Of a DNA stretch of 64,000 nucleotides, positions 35,501 to 42,456 are shown piece after piece. Location: positions 1-64,000 of the forward strand of contig JAPLQE010000066.1 of the NCBI GenBank assembly GCA_026399835.1, read 5' to 3'. The notes beneath the pieces are model-generated. The model had not been told where the DNA came from. It saw nothing but the letters and a program-made list of their open reading frames with translations, and did not search any database. Position 1 is the first letter of the stretch; each line of letters opens with the position of its first letter. The translations under genes were made by a program, and so were the position numbers. The DNA comes from Burkholderiales bacterium (GTDB lineage Bacteria; Pseudomonadota; Gammaproteobacteria; Burkholderiales; Burkholderiaceae_E).

Positions 35501-35596
35501 ACGCCGCTGACGCTGCTGATCCTGCCGCTGCTCTACCGGCGCTTCGGAGAGCCCAGGGCGCGACGTGCCGCGGACCACGGGGAGGTGTCGCGATGA
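32498..35596 (+). CDS. Heavy-metal-type RND pump, second system (CusA-like branch)
   Basis: 1032 residues. Transmembrane helix 4 reads SLGGLAIAIGMLIDASVVVVEN: Asp402 and Glu409 are kept but the first Asp of the CzcA signature is Gly, as in the CusA-type branch. Of the three CusA methionines (573, 623, 672 in E. coli) only the first seems kept (SEMLTGARG); the others align with Phe and with no Met. It therefore does not look like a standard Cu(I)/Ag(I) pump, and the substrate is open. The ATG-ATG start overlaps the adaptor stop, and its end overlaps the TolC gene. Confidence 0.88.
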   Translation: MMPARLVRAALSQRVMVAALALGLTVAGVMAWRALPIDAFPDVSTTQVKVIVKAPGMTPEEVEARIVVPLELELLGIPRKRVLRSVSKYAIADVTLDFEEGTDLWWARQQVSERLADIGRSLPPGVAAGLAPVTTPLGEMVMFTVDGPLSLAERRGLLDWVIRPALRTVPGVADVNALGGEVRSLEVVPDPAAMAARGIDVERLQKALRDNTVNDGAGRLAAGEESLLVRTEAAVRGLDDLRAIVIDRRDGQAVRVGDVAQVRTGELTRYGAVTEDGRAETVQGLVLGLRGADAGRLVEAVRARLEEIAPTLPEGASTRVFYDRGRLVERAVGTVMRSLAEAIVLVVILLVLLLGDLRAAFVVAITLPLSALATFVAMRWAGMSANLMSLGGLAIAIGMLIDASVVVVENVVAHVEHDAEVPVPQLERVARAVAEVSTPVVSGVAIIILVFLPLLTLEGLEGKLFVPVAATIVFALAASLVISLTVVPVLASWLLPAGSHREPWLARQAARLYAPALEASLAHGGRVVAAALAALVLTGVVYTGLGKTFMPVMDEGDLIMQLEKLPSIGLEPSVDADLRVQRAVLARVPEVERIVARTGSDELGLDPMGLNQTDTFLVLAPPERWRHPDKSRIVDALREVAHDFPGIAVTFTQPIDMRVSEMLTGARGDVAIKIFGPELATLARLAEQTSAAVRRVPGAEDVITVRNEGVQYLRVGIDRLAAGRLGFDAATLSAALRQQLEGTQVGVVREGDRRTPLLVRGDPSLRASPSRFEALTLAAPDGTPVPLSALARLERVDGPVKVDRENAQRFVLVQGNVRGRDLVGFVDDARGAVGEQVPLPAGYRIVWGGQFENQQRAAARLATMVPVALAGIFALLYATFGSLRQAVLVFVNIPFAMVGGVLALGVSGEYLSVPASVGFIALLGIAVLNGVVMVSTFNALRIAGLPLERVVRDGAIRRLRPVLMTAGIAALGLVPLLFATGPGSEIQRPLAIVVIGGLLSATPLTLLILPLLYRRFGEPRARRAADHGEVSR

Positions 35597-36924
35597 GCGC
35601 CCCCCGCCGGACGAGGTGGAGGGCGGCCCTGGCCGTTGTCTCGACCATCGCGACCATCGCGACCATCGCGGGCCTCGCCGGGCTCGCCGGGCTCGCACCG
35701 ACCCCGGCGCTCGCCGCCGGCAACGCTGCCGTCGCCGATCGGATCGATGCTGCGGCGGATCTGCCGCCGCCGCAGCGCGTCGAGCAGTCGATCGCCGATC
35801 AGCCATCGATACGGGCCGCGCGTGCCGAACTCGAGGCGGAGTTCGCGCAGCGTGCCCGTCTCGTCGCGGGGCCGTACGAGCCCTTGCTGCGGGCCGGCAC
35901 GCAGCAGCGCCGCGCGAGCGAACCCGATGGCCGCTGGGCCGAATGGAGTCTCGGCGTGGAGCGCACGCTGCGGCTGCCGGGCAAGGCGGCGCTCGATGAA
36001 TCGCTGGGCGAGCAGGGCGTCCGGCAGGCCCGGGCGGCGCTCGGCGAGGCTCGCCATGAAGCCGGTCGGGCGCTGCTGGCCGACTGGTTCGCCTGGTTGC
36101 GCGAGGCCACCATCGCGCGGGAGTGGGGTACGCAACGCGCGTTGCTCGACGCCCAGCGCGATGGCGTCCGGCGCCGCGAGCGTGCCGGCGATGCGTCGCG
36201 GCTGGAGGTCGAGCAGGCCGAAGCGGCGTGGGAGCAGGCGGATGCCCAGCGTGCCCTCGCCGATGCGCGCGCGGCGCAGGCGGGCGCGGAGCTGGCGCGT
36301 CGATACCGGATCGACACGCCGGACGGGGTGCGCGCCGCACCGGTGCCTGCGGTGGAGGGCGGCGTTCAGGTGTGGATCGAACGGGTCCTGGGGGCGAGCC
36401 ACGAGCTGGCCCTGGCGCGCGAGGCATCGGCCCGCGCGCTGATCGTCGCCCGACGCGCGGATGCCGACCGCAGTCCCGATCCGTCGGTGGGCATCCATGT
36501 CGCGAGCGAGCGCGGCGGCGCCGAGCGGATCGTCGGCGTGGCCCTCTCGATACCGCTCCCCGGTGCGGCGCGCGTCGCGTCGGTCGACGCGGCGCGTGCG
36601 CAGGCCAGGGCAGGGGCCGCCCGAGAGGCCGCGGTGAGGCGTCGGCTCGAGGCGGAGGTCGAGGGCCTGGTGCTGCGCGCGGCGGGCGCGCGCGAGGGCT
36701 GGCAGCGACTCGCTGCGGTCGCCGAGCGCCTCGAGCTCGCCTCGGCCCTGTCGGCCCGCGCCTACTCGCTCGGCGAGGGGACGGTCGCCGAAGTGCTGAC
36801 GGCACGCAGGCTGGCTGCGGACGCCCGGATCGCCGCGGCCGCGGCGGGCGTCGACGCGGCCCTCGCGCGCTATCGTCTCCTGCTCGACGCTCACGAACTG
36901 TGGGACATCGATGACGACGACTGA
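35593..36924 (+). CDS. Outer-membrane efflux protein, TolC family (second system)
   Basis: 443 residues. The signal peptide is built on tandem 9-base repeats (three cgaccatcg units at 35642-35668, then two ctcgccggg units), giving IATIATIAGLAGLAGLA. The mature part has two OEP helical repeats (about 150-225 and 340-435) with the coiled-coil alternation of TolC channels, and it ends in an acidic DIDDDD. It overlaps the pump gene (ATGA) and closes the operon. Confidence 0.87.
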   Translation: MSAPRRTRWRAALAVVSTIATIATIAGLAGLAGLAPTPALAAGNAAVADRIDAAADLPPPQRVEQSIADQPSIRAARAELEAEFAQRARLVAGPYEPLLRAGTQQRRASEPDGRWAEWSLGVERTLRLPGKAALDESLGEQGVRQARAALGEARHEAGRALLADWFAWLREATIAREWGTQRALLDAQRDGVRRRERAGDASRLEVEQAEAAWEQADAQRALADARAAQAGAELARRYRIDTPDGVRAAPVPAVEGGVQVWIERVLGASHELALAREASARALIVARRADADRSPDPSVGIHVASERGGAERIVGVALSIPLPGAARVASVDAARAQARAGAAREAAVRRRLEAEVEGLVLRAAGAREGWQRLAAVAERLELASALSARAYSLGEGTVAEVLTARRLAADARIAAAAAGVDAALARYRLLLDAHELWDIDDDD

Positions 36925-36994
36925 AGCCGCCGCTGCCTGCCGCCGCGTCCGCGAACGGACGGGCGGTGCGCTGGTCGGTGCGTCGGGCGGTGCG

Positions 36995-37525
36995 TCAGGC
37001 GGTGGCGCTGCCGGGCCGCCGGGCGCGGGTCGGTCCGACCCGTGCCTCGATCTCGGCACGCAGTGCGCCACGCAGCCCCAGCAGAAACGCCAGCTCCGCC
37101 GCGACGAACAGCGGCCCGATCAGCAGCCCGGCCACATCGTCGAGGAAGGCGGGCTTGCGGCCCTCCCAGGCGTGCCCGACGAACTGCACGATCCAGCCCG
37201 CGACGAAGAGGCCGACCCCCCAGCCCAGCCAGACGCCCACGGTACCCGCGGCGAGCGGCGCCGCGGCGGCGAGCATCGCGGCCAGCACCACCGACATCAG
37301 CGTGCCCAGGCCGATGTCGAGCACGACGTAGTAGAGGCCGGCGGCCAAGGCCGCGAGCAGCGCGGGCGTGACCGGTGCGCCGCCGAGCGTGCCGAGCGTC
37401 GGGCGCGACAGCAGCGCGACGACGGCGAACACGATCACCGGCACGCCGACAAGGTGGGTGGCGATGTTGCGCCGGTCGCGGTGGTACGCGGCATAGCCGG
37501 CGAGCTGCTCGGTCAGGGTCTTCAT
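36995..37525 (-). CDS. Mpo1/DUF962-family membrane protein
   Basis: 176 residues with about four membrane helices. The N-terminal pattern YHRDRRNIATHLVGVP (His15, Asn20, His24) and the GHAWEGRKPAF block (His118, Glu121) are the DUF962 signature. Yeast Mpo1 of this family is an Fe(II) dioxygenase in 2-hydroxy fatty acid alpha-oxidation; bacterial roles are little studied. It is a single gene, convergent with the RND operon and divergent from the aldolase operon. Confidence 0.82.
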   Translation of the reverse strand: MKTLTEQLAGYAAYHRDRRNIATHLVGVPVIVFAVVALLSRPTLGTLGGAPVTPALLAALAAGLYYVVLDIGLGTLMSVVLAAMLAAAAPLAAGTVGVWLGWGVGLFVAGWIVQFVGHAWEGRKPAFLDDVAGLLIGPLFVAAELAFLLGLRGALRAEIEARVGPTRARRPGSATA

Positions 37526-37647
37526 GGGGCGTCTCCTGCAGGGCGAGGCGAGTGGTCGGTGCGGTGCCGGCCCGGAATGCCGATACTAGGCTGCCGGGGC
37601 ACCGGGGTTACCATCGGCCGCTCCCGTCGCGCTCCAGGAATCCGCCC

Positions 37648-38421
37648 ATGGACCTCCCCGTCAACACCTTCAAGCGGGCGCTCGCCGCCGGCCGCCCGCA
37701 GATCGGCCTGTGGGCGACGCTCGCCTCGCACATCACCGCCGAGCTGGCTGCCGGGGCCGGATTCGACTGGATGCTGCTCGACATGGAGCACTCGCCGAAC
37801 GACCTCGAGTCGGTGGTGGCGCAGCTCCAGGCGGTCGAGCCGTATCCCACCCACGCGGTGGTCCGCGTGCCGTGGAACGACGCGGTGATGCTCAAGCGCG
37901 TGCTCGACATCGGCGCGCAGTCGGTGCTGGTGCCGATGGTCAACACTGCCGACGAGGCGCGCGCCGCGGTCGCCGCGATGCGTTACCCGCCGAAGGGCAT
38001 CCGCGGCGTGGGCGGCACCACGCGCGCCACCCGCTGGGGCCGCGTGAAGGGCTACCCGCAGAAGGCCGAGCAGGAGCTGTGCATCCTGCTGCAGGTCGAG
38101 ACGCCGCAGGCGCTCGCGAACATCGAGGCGATCGCCGCGGTCGACGGCGTGGACGGCATCTTCATCGGTCCGGCCGACCTGCATGCGGCCTACGGCCACA
38201 TCGGCGAGAAGCACCATCCCGATGTCTGGCCGAAGATCGAGGACGCGGTCCGCCGCATCCGCGCGGCGGGCAAGGCGCCGGGCTTCCTCACGCCGGTCGA
38301 GGACGACTCGCGCCGCATCCTGGAACTCGGCGGCCTGTTCGTCGCGGTCGGCAGCGACGCCGGCCTGCTGGCCGCCGCCACCGACGCGCTCGCCGCGCGC
38401 TTTCGCGCCCCGGGCGCCTGA
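37648..38421 (+). CDS. HpcH/HpaI-family class II aldolase
   Basis: 257 residues. The family signatures are GLWATLASHITAELAAGAGFDWMLLDMEHSPND, IGAQSVLVPMVNTADEA, GIRGVGG, QVETPQALANIEAI and DGIFIGPADL, with Glu and Asp as metal ligands. Enzymes of this family split 2-keto-3-deoxy acids (4-hydroxy-2-oxoheptanedioate, ketodeoxyglucarate) to pyruvate plus an aldehyde. It leads an operon with an FAD monooxygenase and a Bug binding protein, which suggests use of an aromatic or sugar acid. Confidence 0.88.
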   Translation: MDLPVNTFKRALAAGRPQIGLWATLASHITAELAAGAGFDWMLLDMEHSPNDLESVVAQLQAVEPYPTHAVVRVPWNDAVMLKRVLDIGAQSVLVPMVNTADEARAAVAAMRYPPKGIRGVGGTTRATRWGRVKGYPQKAEQELCILLQVETPQALANIEAIAAVDGVDGIFIGPADLHAAYGHIGEKHHPDVWPKIEDAVRRIRAAGKAPGFLTPVEDDSRRILELGGLFVAVGSDAGLLAAATDALAARFRAPGA

Positions 38422-38426
38422 GGGGC

Positions 38427-39740
38427 ATGAGCGGGCTCGCGCCGATCGTCGTCGTCGGCGGCGGCATCGCCGGGCTCGCCACCGCGCTCGGCCTGTGGGC
38501 GCGCGGCGTGCCGTGCGTGGTGGCCGAGTCGGCACGCGAGATCGTGCCGCTGGGCGTGGGTATCAACCTGCTGCCGCACGGCGTGCGCGTGCTGACCGAA
38601 CTCGGCCTCGCCGAGGCGCTCGCCGAGGTGTCGGTCGAGACGCGCGCGATCGAGTACCGCAGCCGCGACGGCCGGCTCATCCACAGCGATCCGCGCGGGC
38701 GGCACGCGGGCATGGCCTTCCCGCAGCTGTCGGTCCACCGGGGCAACCTGCACACGGTGCTGTACGGGGCGCTGCTCGATCGCCATGGCGACGATGCGAT
38801 CCGCCCGGGGCTGCGGCTCCGAAGCGTCGAGCGGCGCGGCGGTTTCGTGCACGCCTGCTTCGAGGACCGGCGTCACGGCGGCGAGGTCCGGCTCGACACC
38901 GAAGGCCTGATCGGCGCCGACGGCGTGATGTCCTCGGTGCGTGCCGCGATGCGCCCGGGCGAGCCGCCGCCCCGCGGCTCGGGCATCGTGATGTACCGCG
39001 GCCTGACCTGGGCGCGCCCGATGCTCGACGGCCGCACGATGGTCATCGCCGGCGTGCACGAGCACAAGGCGGTGCTGTATCCGGTGCGCCCGCCGCGCCG
39101 CGACGGCCTGCAGCTGATCAACTGGGTGGCCGAGCACGGCGAGCGCTTCGGCGGGGACACCACGGCGGGCGACTGGAACCGGCCGGTCGACCGCGCCGAG
39201 GTCGCCGCGCTGTTCGCCGACTGCCGCTTCGACTTCGCCGACGTGCCGGCGCTGGTCCGTGCGGCCGAGGTCTGCCTGTCCTACCCGATGGTGGACCGCG
39301 ACCCGGTCGACAGCTGGGTCGACGGGCGTGTGGCGCTGATCGGCGATGCCGCGCATCCGATGTACCCGATCGGCGCGAACGGGTCGTCGCAGGCGCTGCT
39401 CGACGCGGAGGCGATCGCCGAGTGCGTGGCCGCGAGCCCGCGGGACCTGCCGGCCGGGTTCGCCGCCTTCCAGGCACGGCGGCTCGAGACGGTCAACGCG
39501 GTGGTGCTGGCCAACCGTGCCCGGGGCCCCGAGAAGCTGCTGCAGCTCGCCGACGAGCGCCTCGCGGCTGGTGCGCCGGCCGACGGCGAACCCATCCTGT
39601 CGGGCGAGACGATCGACACCGTCACCTCGGCCTACCGCCGCACGGCCGGCTTCGAGCGAGAATCGCTCGCGTCGATGTCGGCGCGGCCCAGGCTGTGGCC
39701 GCCGACCCGGTCCGACGCGACACCCCGACCGGGCCCATGA
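38427..39740 (+). CDS. FAD-dependent monooxygenase (PHBH-like)
   Basis: 437 residues. FAD motif VVVGGGIAGLATALGLWARG at the N-terminus (two parts of the Rossmann turn), the DG motif GLIGADGVMSSVR, and the second FAD motif ALIGDAAHPMYPIGANG. This layout is that of class A flavoprotein hydroxylases such as 3-hydroxybenzoate 6-hydroxylase and salicylate hydroxylase. The substrate is probably a small aromatic or heterocyclic acid. It starts 5 bases after the aldolase stop. Confidence 0.87.
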   Translation: MSGLAPIVVVGGGIAGLATALGLWARGVPCVVAESAREIVPLGVGINLLPHGVRVLTELGLAEALAEVSVETRAIEYRSRDGRLIHSDPRGRHAGMAFPQLSVHRGNLHTVLYGALLDRHGDDAIRPGLRLRSVERRGGFVHACFEDRRHGGEVRLDTEGLIGADGVMSSVRAAMRPGEPPPRGSGIVMYRGLTWARPMLDGRTMVIAGVHEHKAVLYPVRPPRRDGLQLINWVAEHGERFGGDTTAGDWNRPVDRAEVAALFADCRFDFADVPALVRAAEVCLSYPMVDRDPVDSWVDGRVALIGDAAHPMYPIGANGSSQALLDAEAIAECVAASPRDLPAGFAAFQARRLETVNAVVLANRARGPEKLLQLADERLAAGAPADGEPILSGETIDTVTSAYRRTAGFERESLASMSARPRLWPPTRSDATPRPGP

Positions 39741-39760
39741 TTCGGAGGAAGGAGACCCCC

Positions 39761-40783
39761 ATGAAACGAAGAACATTCGCCGCAGCCACGCTCGCGGCAG
39801 TCCTGGCGACGCTCGGCGCCGCCCTGCCGCAGCACGCGTCGGCGCAGACCGACTGGCCGACCCGCCCGGTGAAGCTGATCGTCCCGTTCCCGCCGGGCGG
39901 CACCAGCGACGTGATGGGCCGGATGATCGCCGACGAGCTCTCGAAGCTCCTCAAGCAGCCGGTGGTGGTCGAGAACGTCGGCGGCGCCGGCGGCGTGATC
40001 GGCACCGAGCGCGGCGCGCGCGCGCCGGCCGACGGCTACACGCTGGTGCAGACCGGCGTCGGCCAGAGCGCGGTCGCGCACGGCCTCGACCCGAACCTGA
40101 AGTACGACTCGAACGCCGACTTCATCCACGTCTCGCAGGTCCACTCCGGCCCGAACCTGCTGGTGGTGAATCCGCAGACGCCGTTCCGCACGGTCAAGGA
40201 CGTGGTCGACCACGCGCGCTCGAACCCGGGCAGGCTCGACTACGGCTTCACGCACGCGGCCTCCGGCCACATGGCGATGGAGCTGTTCAAGCAGACCGCC
40301 TGCGCGGCCGCCGGCGGCAAGGCCGGCAGCTGCCAGCCGCTCGCGATGGTCGGCATCCCGTACCGCGGCGGCGGTCCGATGATGACCGCGATCCTCGGCA
40401 ACGAGATCCCGATGATGTTCATCAACCAGGATGTGGCGCTGCCCCATGTGAAGGCCGGCAAGCTGCGTCCGCTCGCGGTCACCAGCCTGCAGCGCAACCC
40501 GCTGTATCCGGACGTGCCGACGATGGCCGAGGCCGGCTACCCGGGCTTCGAGGCATTGTCGTGGTCGGGTCTGTCGCTGCCCAAGGGCACGCCCGCCCCG
40601 ATCGTCGCGAAGCTCGAGGCGGCGATGAAGGAGGCGATGGGCTCGCCCGCGGTCCGCCAGCGGATGGAGTCCAACGGGTTCGTGGTGCCCGAGCAGGGCA
40701 GCCGCCATTACACGGACTTCGTGCGGGTCGAGAAGGAACGCTGGACGAAGGTGATCCGTACCGCGGGCATCAAGCCGGAGTAG
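39761..40783 (+). CDS. Bug-family (TctC) tripartite tricarboxylate-type binding protein
   Basis: 340 residues. Signal peptide ending QHASAQ, then the Bug signatures WPTRPVKLIVPFPPGGTSDV, VVVENVGGAGGVIGTE, FRTVKDVVDHARSNPG and DVPTMAEAGYPGF. Such proteins are hugely amplified in Burkholderiales, usually without linked TctAB permeases, as here. GGAAGGAG before the ATG at 39761 supports this start over an upstream ATG at 39737. As the third gene of the operon it presumably binds the acid used by the monooxygenase and aldolase. Confidence 0.92.
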   Translation: MKRRTFAAATLAAVLATLGAALPQHASAQTDWPTRPVKLIVPFPPGGTSDVMGRMIADELSKLLKQPVVVENVGGAGGVIGTERGARAPADGYTLVQTGVGQSAVAHGLDPNLKYDSNADFIHVSQVHSGPNLLVVNPQTPFRTVKDVVDHARSNPGRLDYGFTHAASGHMAMELFKQTACAAAGGKAGSCQPLAMVGIPYRGGGPMMTAILGNEIPMMFINQDVALPHVKAGKLRPLAVTSLQRNPLYPDVPTMAEAGYPGFEALSWSGLSLPKGTPAPIVAKLEAAMKEAMGSPAVRQRMESNGFVVPEQGSRHYTDFVRVEKERWTKVIRTAGIKPE

Positions 40784-40855
40784 GGCGGAGCGGCGCCATC
40801 ACGCGCGCTCGAGCAGTTCCGCGATCGCGACGATTCGACCTGCGTTGCGGGGTCG

Positions 40856-40909
40856 ATCACATGGGCGCGGTGGACCTCGGTCTGCGTGACCTGATCGGTG
40901 GCGTCGATC
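40856..40909 (-). repeat. Left copy of a 54-bp inverted repeat flanking the toxin-antitoxin pair
   Basis: Its reverse complement matches 41848-41901 at 49 of 54 positions. It abuts the toxin gene, sharing two bases with its TGA stop. Both copies read an open frame starting MGAV(D/E)LGLRD on the outward strand, so they may derive from a piece of a coding sequence. No transposase is present. Confidence 0.85.
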
Positions 40910-41366
40910 AGTTGCCGATGTTGCGCGGTGCGCTCAGTACCGGATGCCCGAGGGTCTGGGCGGCTGCAAGCAATCGCGCGTCGAGGCTGACCAGAACAAG
41001 GGAACGGCGCAAGGCAAGCTCGAGGTAGGCGGCGTCGTAAGCGCTCAGTCCATGTGTGCTGGCCAGCCGGTCGAGGCTCACGAAGTCGGGGGTCTCCGCA
41101 TCAACGCGCACCGGCAGTTCGCTCAATTCAGCGGCGATCTGCGCTCGCCTGCTGGCTTCGATGCGACGCCGTCGCTGTGCGCTTTGCAGGACGTTCGTGC
41201 ACTCCAGCACCCAGAGCGGGGGAGCCCAAAGTTCTTGGGCCCCCAGCGAGTCGAGCAGTCCTTCGGTGAAGGGCGTGGCCTCGTCAGAAAAGAACCAAGG
41301 CATCGTCACCGACGCATCGATGACCCAGCCGACGCTCGTGTCGGTCGATGGCCGCGATTTGATCAT
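40908..41366 (-). CDS. vapC: PIN-domain ribonuclease toxin (VapC-like)
   Basis: 152 residues. The PIN acidic residues are visible: Asp in VIDASVTMPWFF near residue 18, Glu in WVLECTNVL, and Asp pairs in LSAYDAAYLELALRR and LVSLDARLL. VapC toxins are Mg-dependent RNases that cut tRNA or rRNA. The start overlaps the stop of the antitoxin by one base (TGATG), the classic arrangement. Codon use is slightly less G+C-biased than that of the neighbours, consistent with transfer. Confidence 0.88.
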   Translation of the reverse strand: MIKSRPSTDTSVGWVIDASVTMPWFFSDEATPFTEGLLDSLGAQELWAPPLWVLECTNVLQSAQRRRRIEASRRAQIAAELSELPVRVDAETPDFVSLDRLASTHGLSAYDAAYLELALRRSLVLVSLDARLLAAAQTLGHPVLSAPRNIGN

Positions 41367-41611
41367 CAGCGTCGGCCCTCTTCGATCAGGTCCCTGATGG
41401 AGGCCCCGTCGCCCAACGCCTGCCCTGAACGGCTCCTGCGGATTCGCGCGGCCAGGGTGCGCGCCTGCCCCAGCGCATCCAGGGTTCGAGGGGGTACCAA
41501 CCTCGCGACTTGCTCGCCTCGGCGGGTGATGACGATCTCTTCGCCGCGCGCGGCCCGTTCGACCAGTTCGGACAGGCGGTTCTTGGCTTCGAAGATGCCC
41601 ACAGTGGTCAT
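41366..41611 (-). CDS. Antitoxin, Phd/YefM family
   Basis: 81 residues. MTTVGIFEAKNRLSELVERAARGEEIVITRRGEQVARLVP is the Phd/YefM DNA-binding fold (spread over residues 1-40). The C-terminal 30 residues (RIRRSRSG to LIEEGRR) would wrap the toxin. I chose the ATG at 41611; an upstream ATG at 41653 would add 14 residues and run into the putative operator. It neutralises the PIN toxin and represses the operon. Confidence 0.88.
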   Translation of the reverse strand: MTTVGIFEAKNRLSELVERAARGEEIVITRRGEQVARLVPPRTLDALGQARTLAARIRRSRSGQALGDGASIRDLIEEGRR

Positions 41612-41651
41612 GGCGACGTTCCTGGATTGACGATTGCCCAAAGGCTTGACC

Positions 41652-41667
41652 ATCTAGCTGTCTAGAT
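41652..41667. promoter_or_regulatory. Putative autoregulatory operator of the toxin-antitoxin operon
   Basis: Inverted repeat atctag-ctgt-ctagat, 41 bases upstream of the antitoxin ATG. It is A+T-richer than its surroundings. Phd/YefM antitoxins bind short palindromes at this place to repress their own operon. Confidence 0.55.
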
Positions 41668-41847
41668 TGTATCGAAATCCGTGCGGAACGGCCCTGCCTG
41701 CGTAGTTCGGACGATCGCGGGCGGTCGGGGTGCCGTCCGAAGATCCGATGCGCCAGGATCCCGGTGGCCATCGCCGACGTCGACGCGCGGTCAAGCGTGG
41801 CGCCGCCATCGATGATCATGCACGGGCTGACACGACGTGGATCTACG

Positions 41848-41901
41848 GATCGACGCCACCGATCGGGTCACGCAGGCCGAGTTCTACCGCGCCCATGTAA
41901 T
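41848..41901 (+). repeat. Right copy of the 54-bp inverted repeat flanking the toxin-antitoxin pair
   Basis: Matches the reverse complement of 40856-40909 with five mismatches. The sequence outside the repeats is not duplicated, and I see no target-site duplication. The copies are 938 bases apart and enclose the two genes and their operator. Confidence 0.85.
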
Positions 41902-42021
41902 TTGCTGCGCAAGGCTTGCCGATGACAGCGTCGCGGCGCAAAGAGGCGTTTCAGCCGCCCTCATCAAGGCTTGGCAGAGCCCGCACCGCGCGGGCCGGGT
42001 CGCGCCGTCGGGCGGGGCGGC

Positions 42022-42318
42022 TCAGGCCGCAATCGGCAGCGACAGCGCCACGTCCTCTTGCCGCGGCCTCGAGGCCCCGACCTGCTCGTCGGCACGACCG
42101 ACGGCGCGGAGCTCGTCGACATCGGCCCGAGACCATCCGAGCCCCTCGCGCAGCTGTTCGTCCGACAGCCGCATCAGCTGGTCCCGGATCCGGCGCCTGG
42201 CGGGATCGAGGCCGGGCCGGGTCAGGCGGGCGACCAGCGCCGAGCGGCGCAGCGGCGCGGACCGGAGCGTCGGTTGCGCGGTGGCGTTGCCTCGTGGGGG
42301 GTTCGGAAGTGCGGACAT
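42022..42318 (-). CDS. Small DUF1127-like protein
   Basis: 98 residues. The middle (ARRRIRDQLMRLSDEQLREGLGWSRADVDELR) resembles the Arg-rich DUF1127/YjiS helix pair, whose members are short, often stress-linked, and in some alpha-proteobacteria bind RNA or affect metabolism. Flanking residues are unrecognised. A GAGGAGA ribosome site sits 5 bases before the ATG, which supports it as real. It lies next to the toxin-antitoxin region, with no operon partner. Confidence 0.6.
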   Translation of the reverse strand: MSALPNPPRGNATAQPTLRSAPLRRSALVARLTRPGLDPARRRIRDQLMRLSDEQLREGLGWSRADVDELRAVGRADEQVGASRPRQEDVALSLPIAA

Positions 42319-42456
42319 GGGGTCTCCTCGTCGGCGTGCATCGTGTTGATCCGATTTCCGGACGTCACGCTTCCCCGAGTTATCGGTACAGTCCCCGGGG
42401 CACTTGAGCGGACCCCTCCTCCGTCCGTCGACGCACAGCGACCGCCGATCACGCCC

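Larger units (their letters stand above)
41612..42021. other. Gene-free stretch upstream of the toxin-antitoxin pair
   Basis: No convincing gene is seen. It contains the putative antitoxin operator (41652-41667) and the right inverted repeat (41848-41901). Short frames with normal-looking codons on both strands may be gene remnants, but I recognise none of them. Confidence 0.5.

Noticed and set aside
31874-36805. A minus-strand open frame of about 1643 codons opposite the second RND operon
   Set aside because: It lies antisense to adaptor, pump and TolC genes with clear motifs, and its residue composition (Arg/Asp/His/Gln) is that of a reverse-frame shadow.
40856-41901. Insertion sequence
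   Set aside because: Inverted repeats exist but no transposase frame lies between them and no target duplication is seen; the enclosed genes are a toxin-antitoxin pair.
40856-41901. Integron cassette with attC sites
   Set aside because: The two repeats are inverted, whereas attC sites in an array are direct repeats; no integrase is present.
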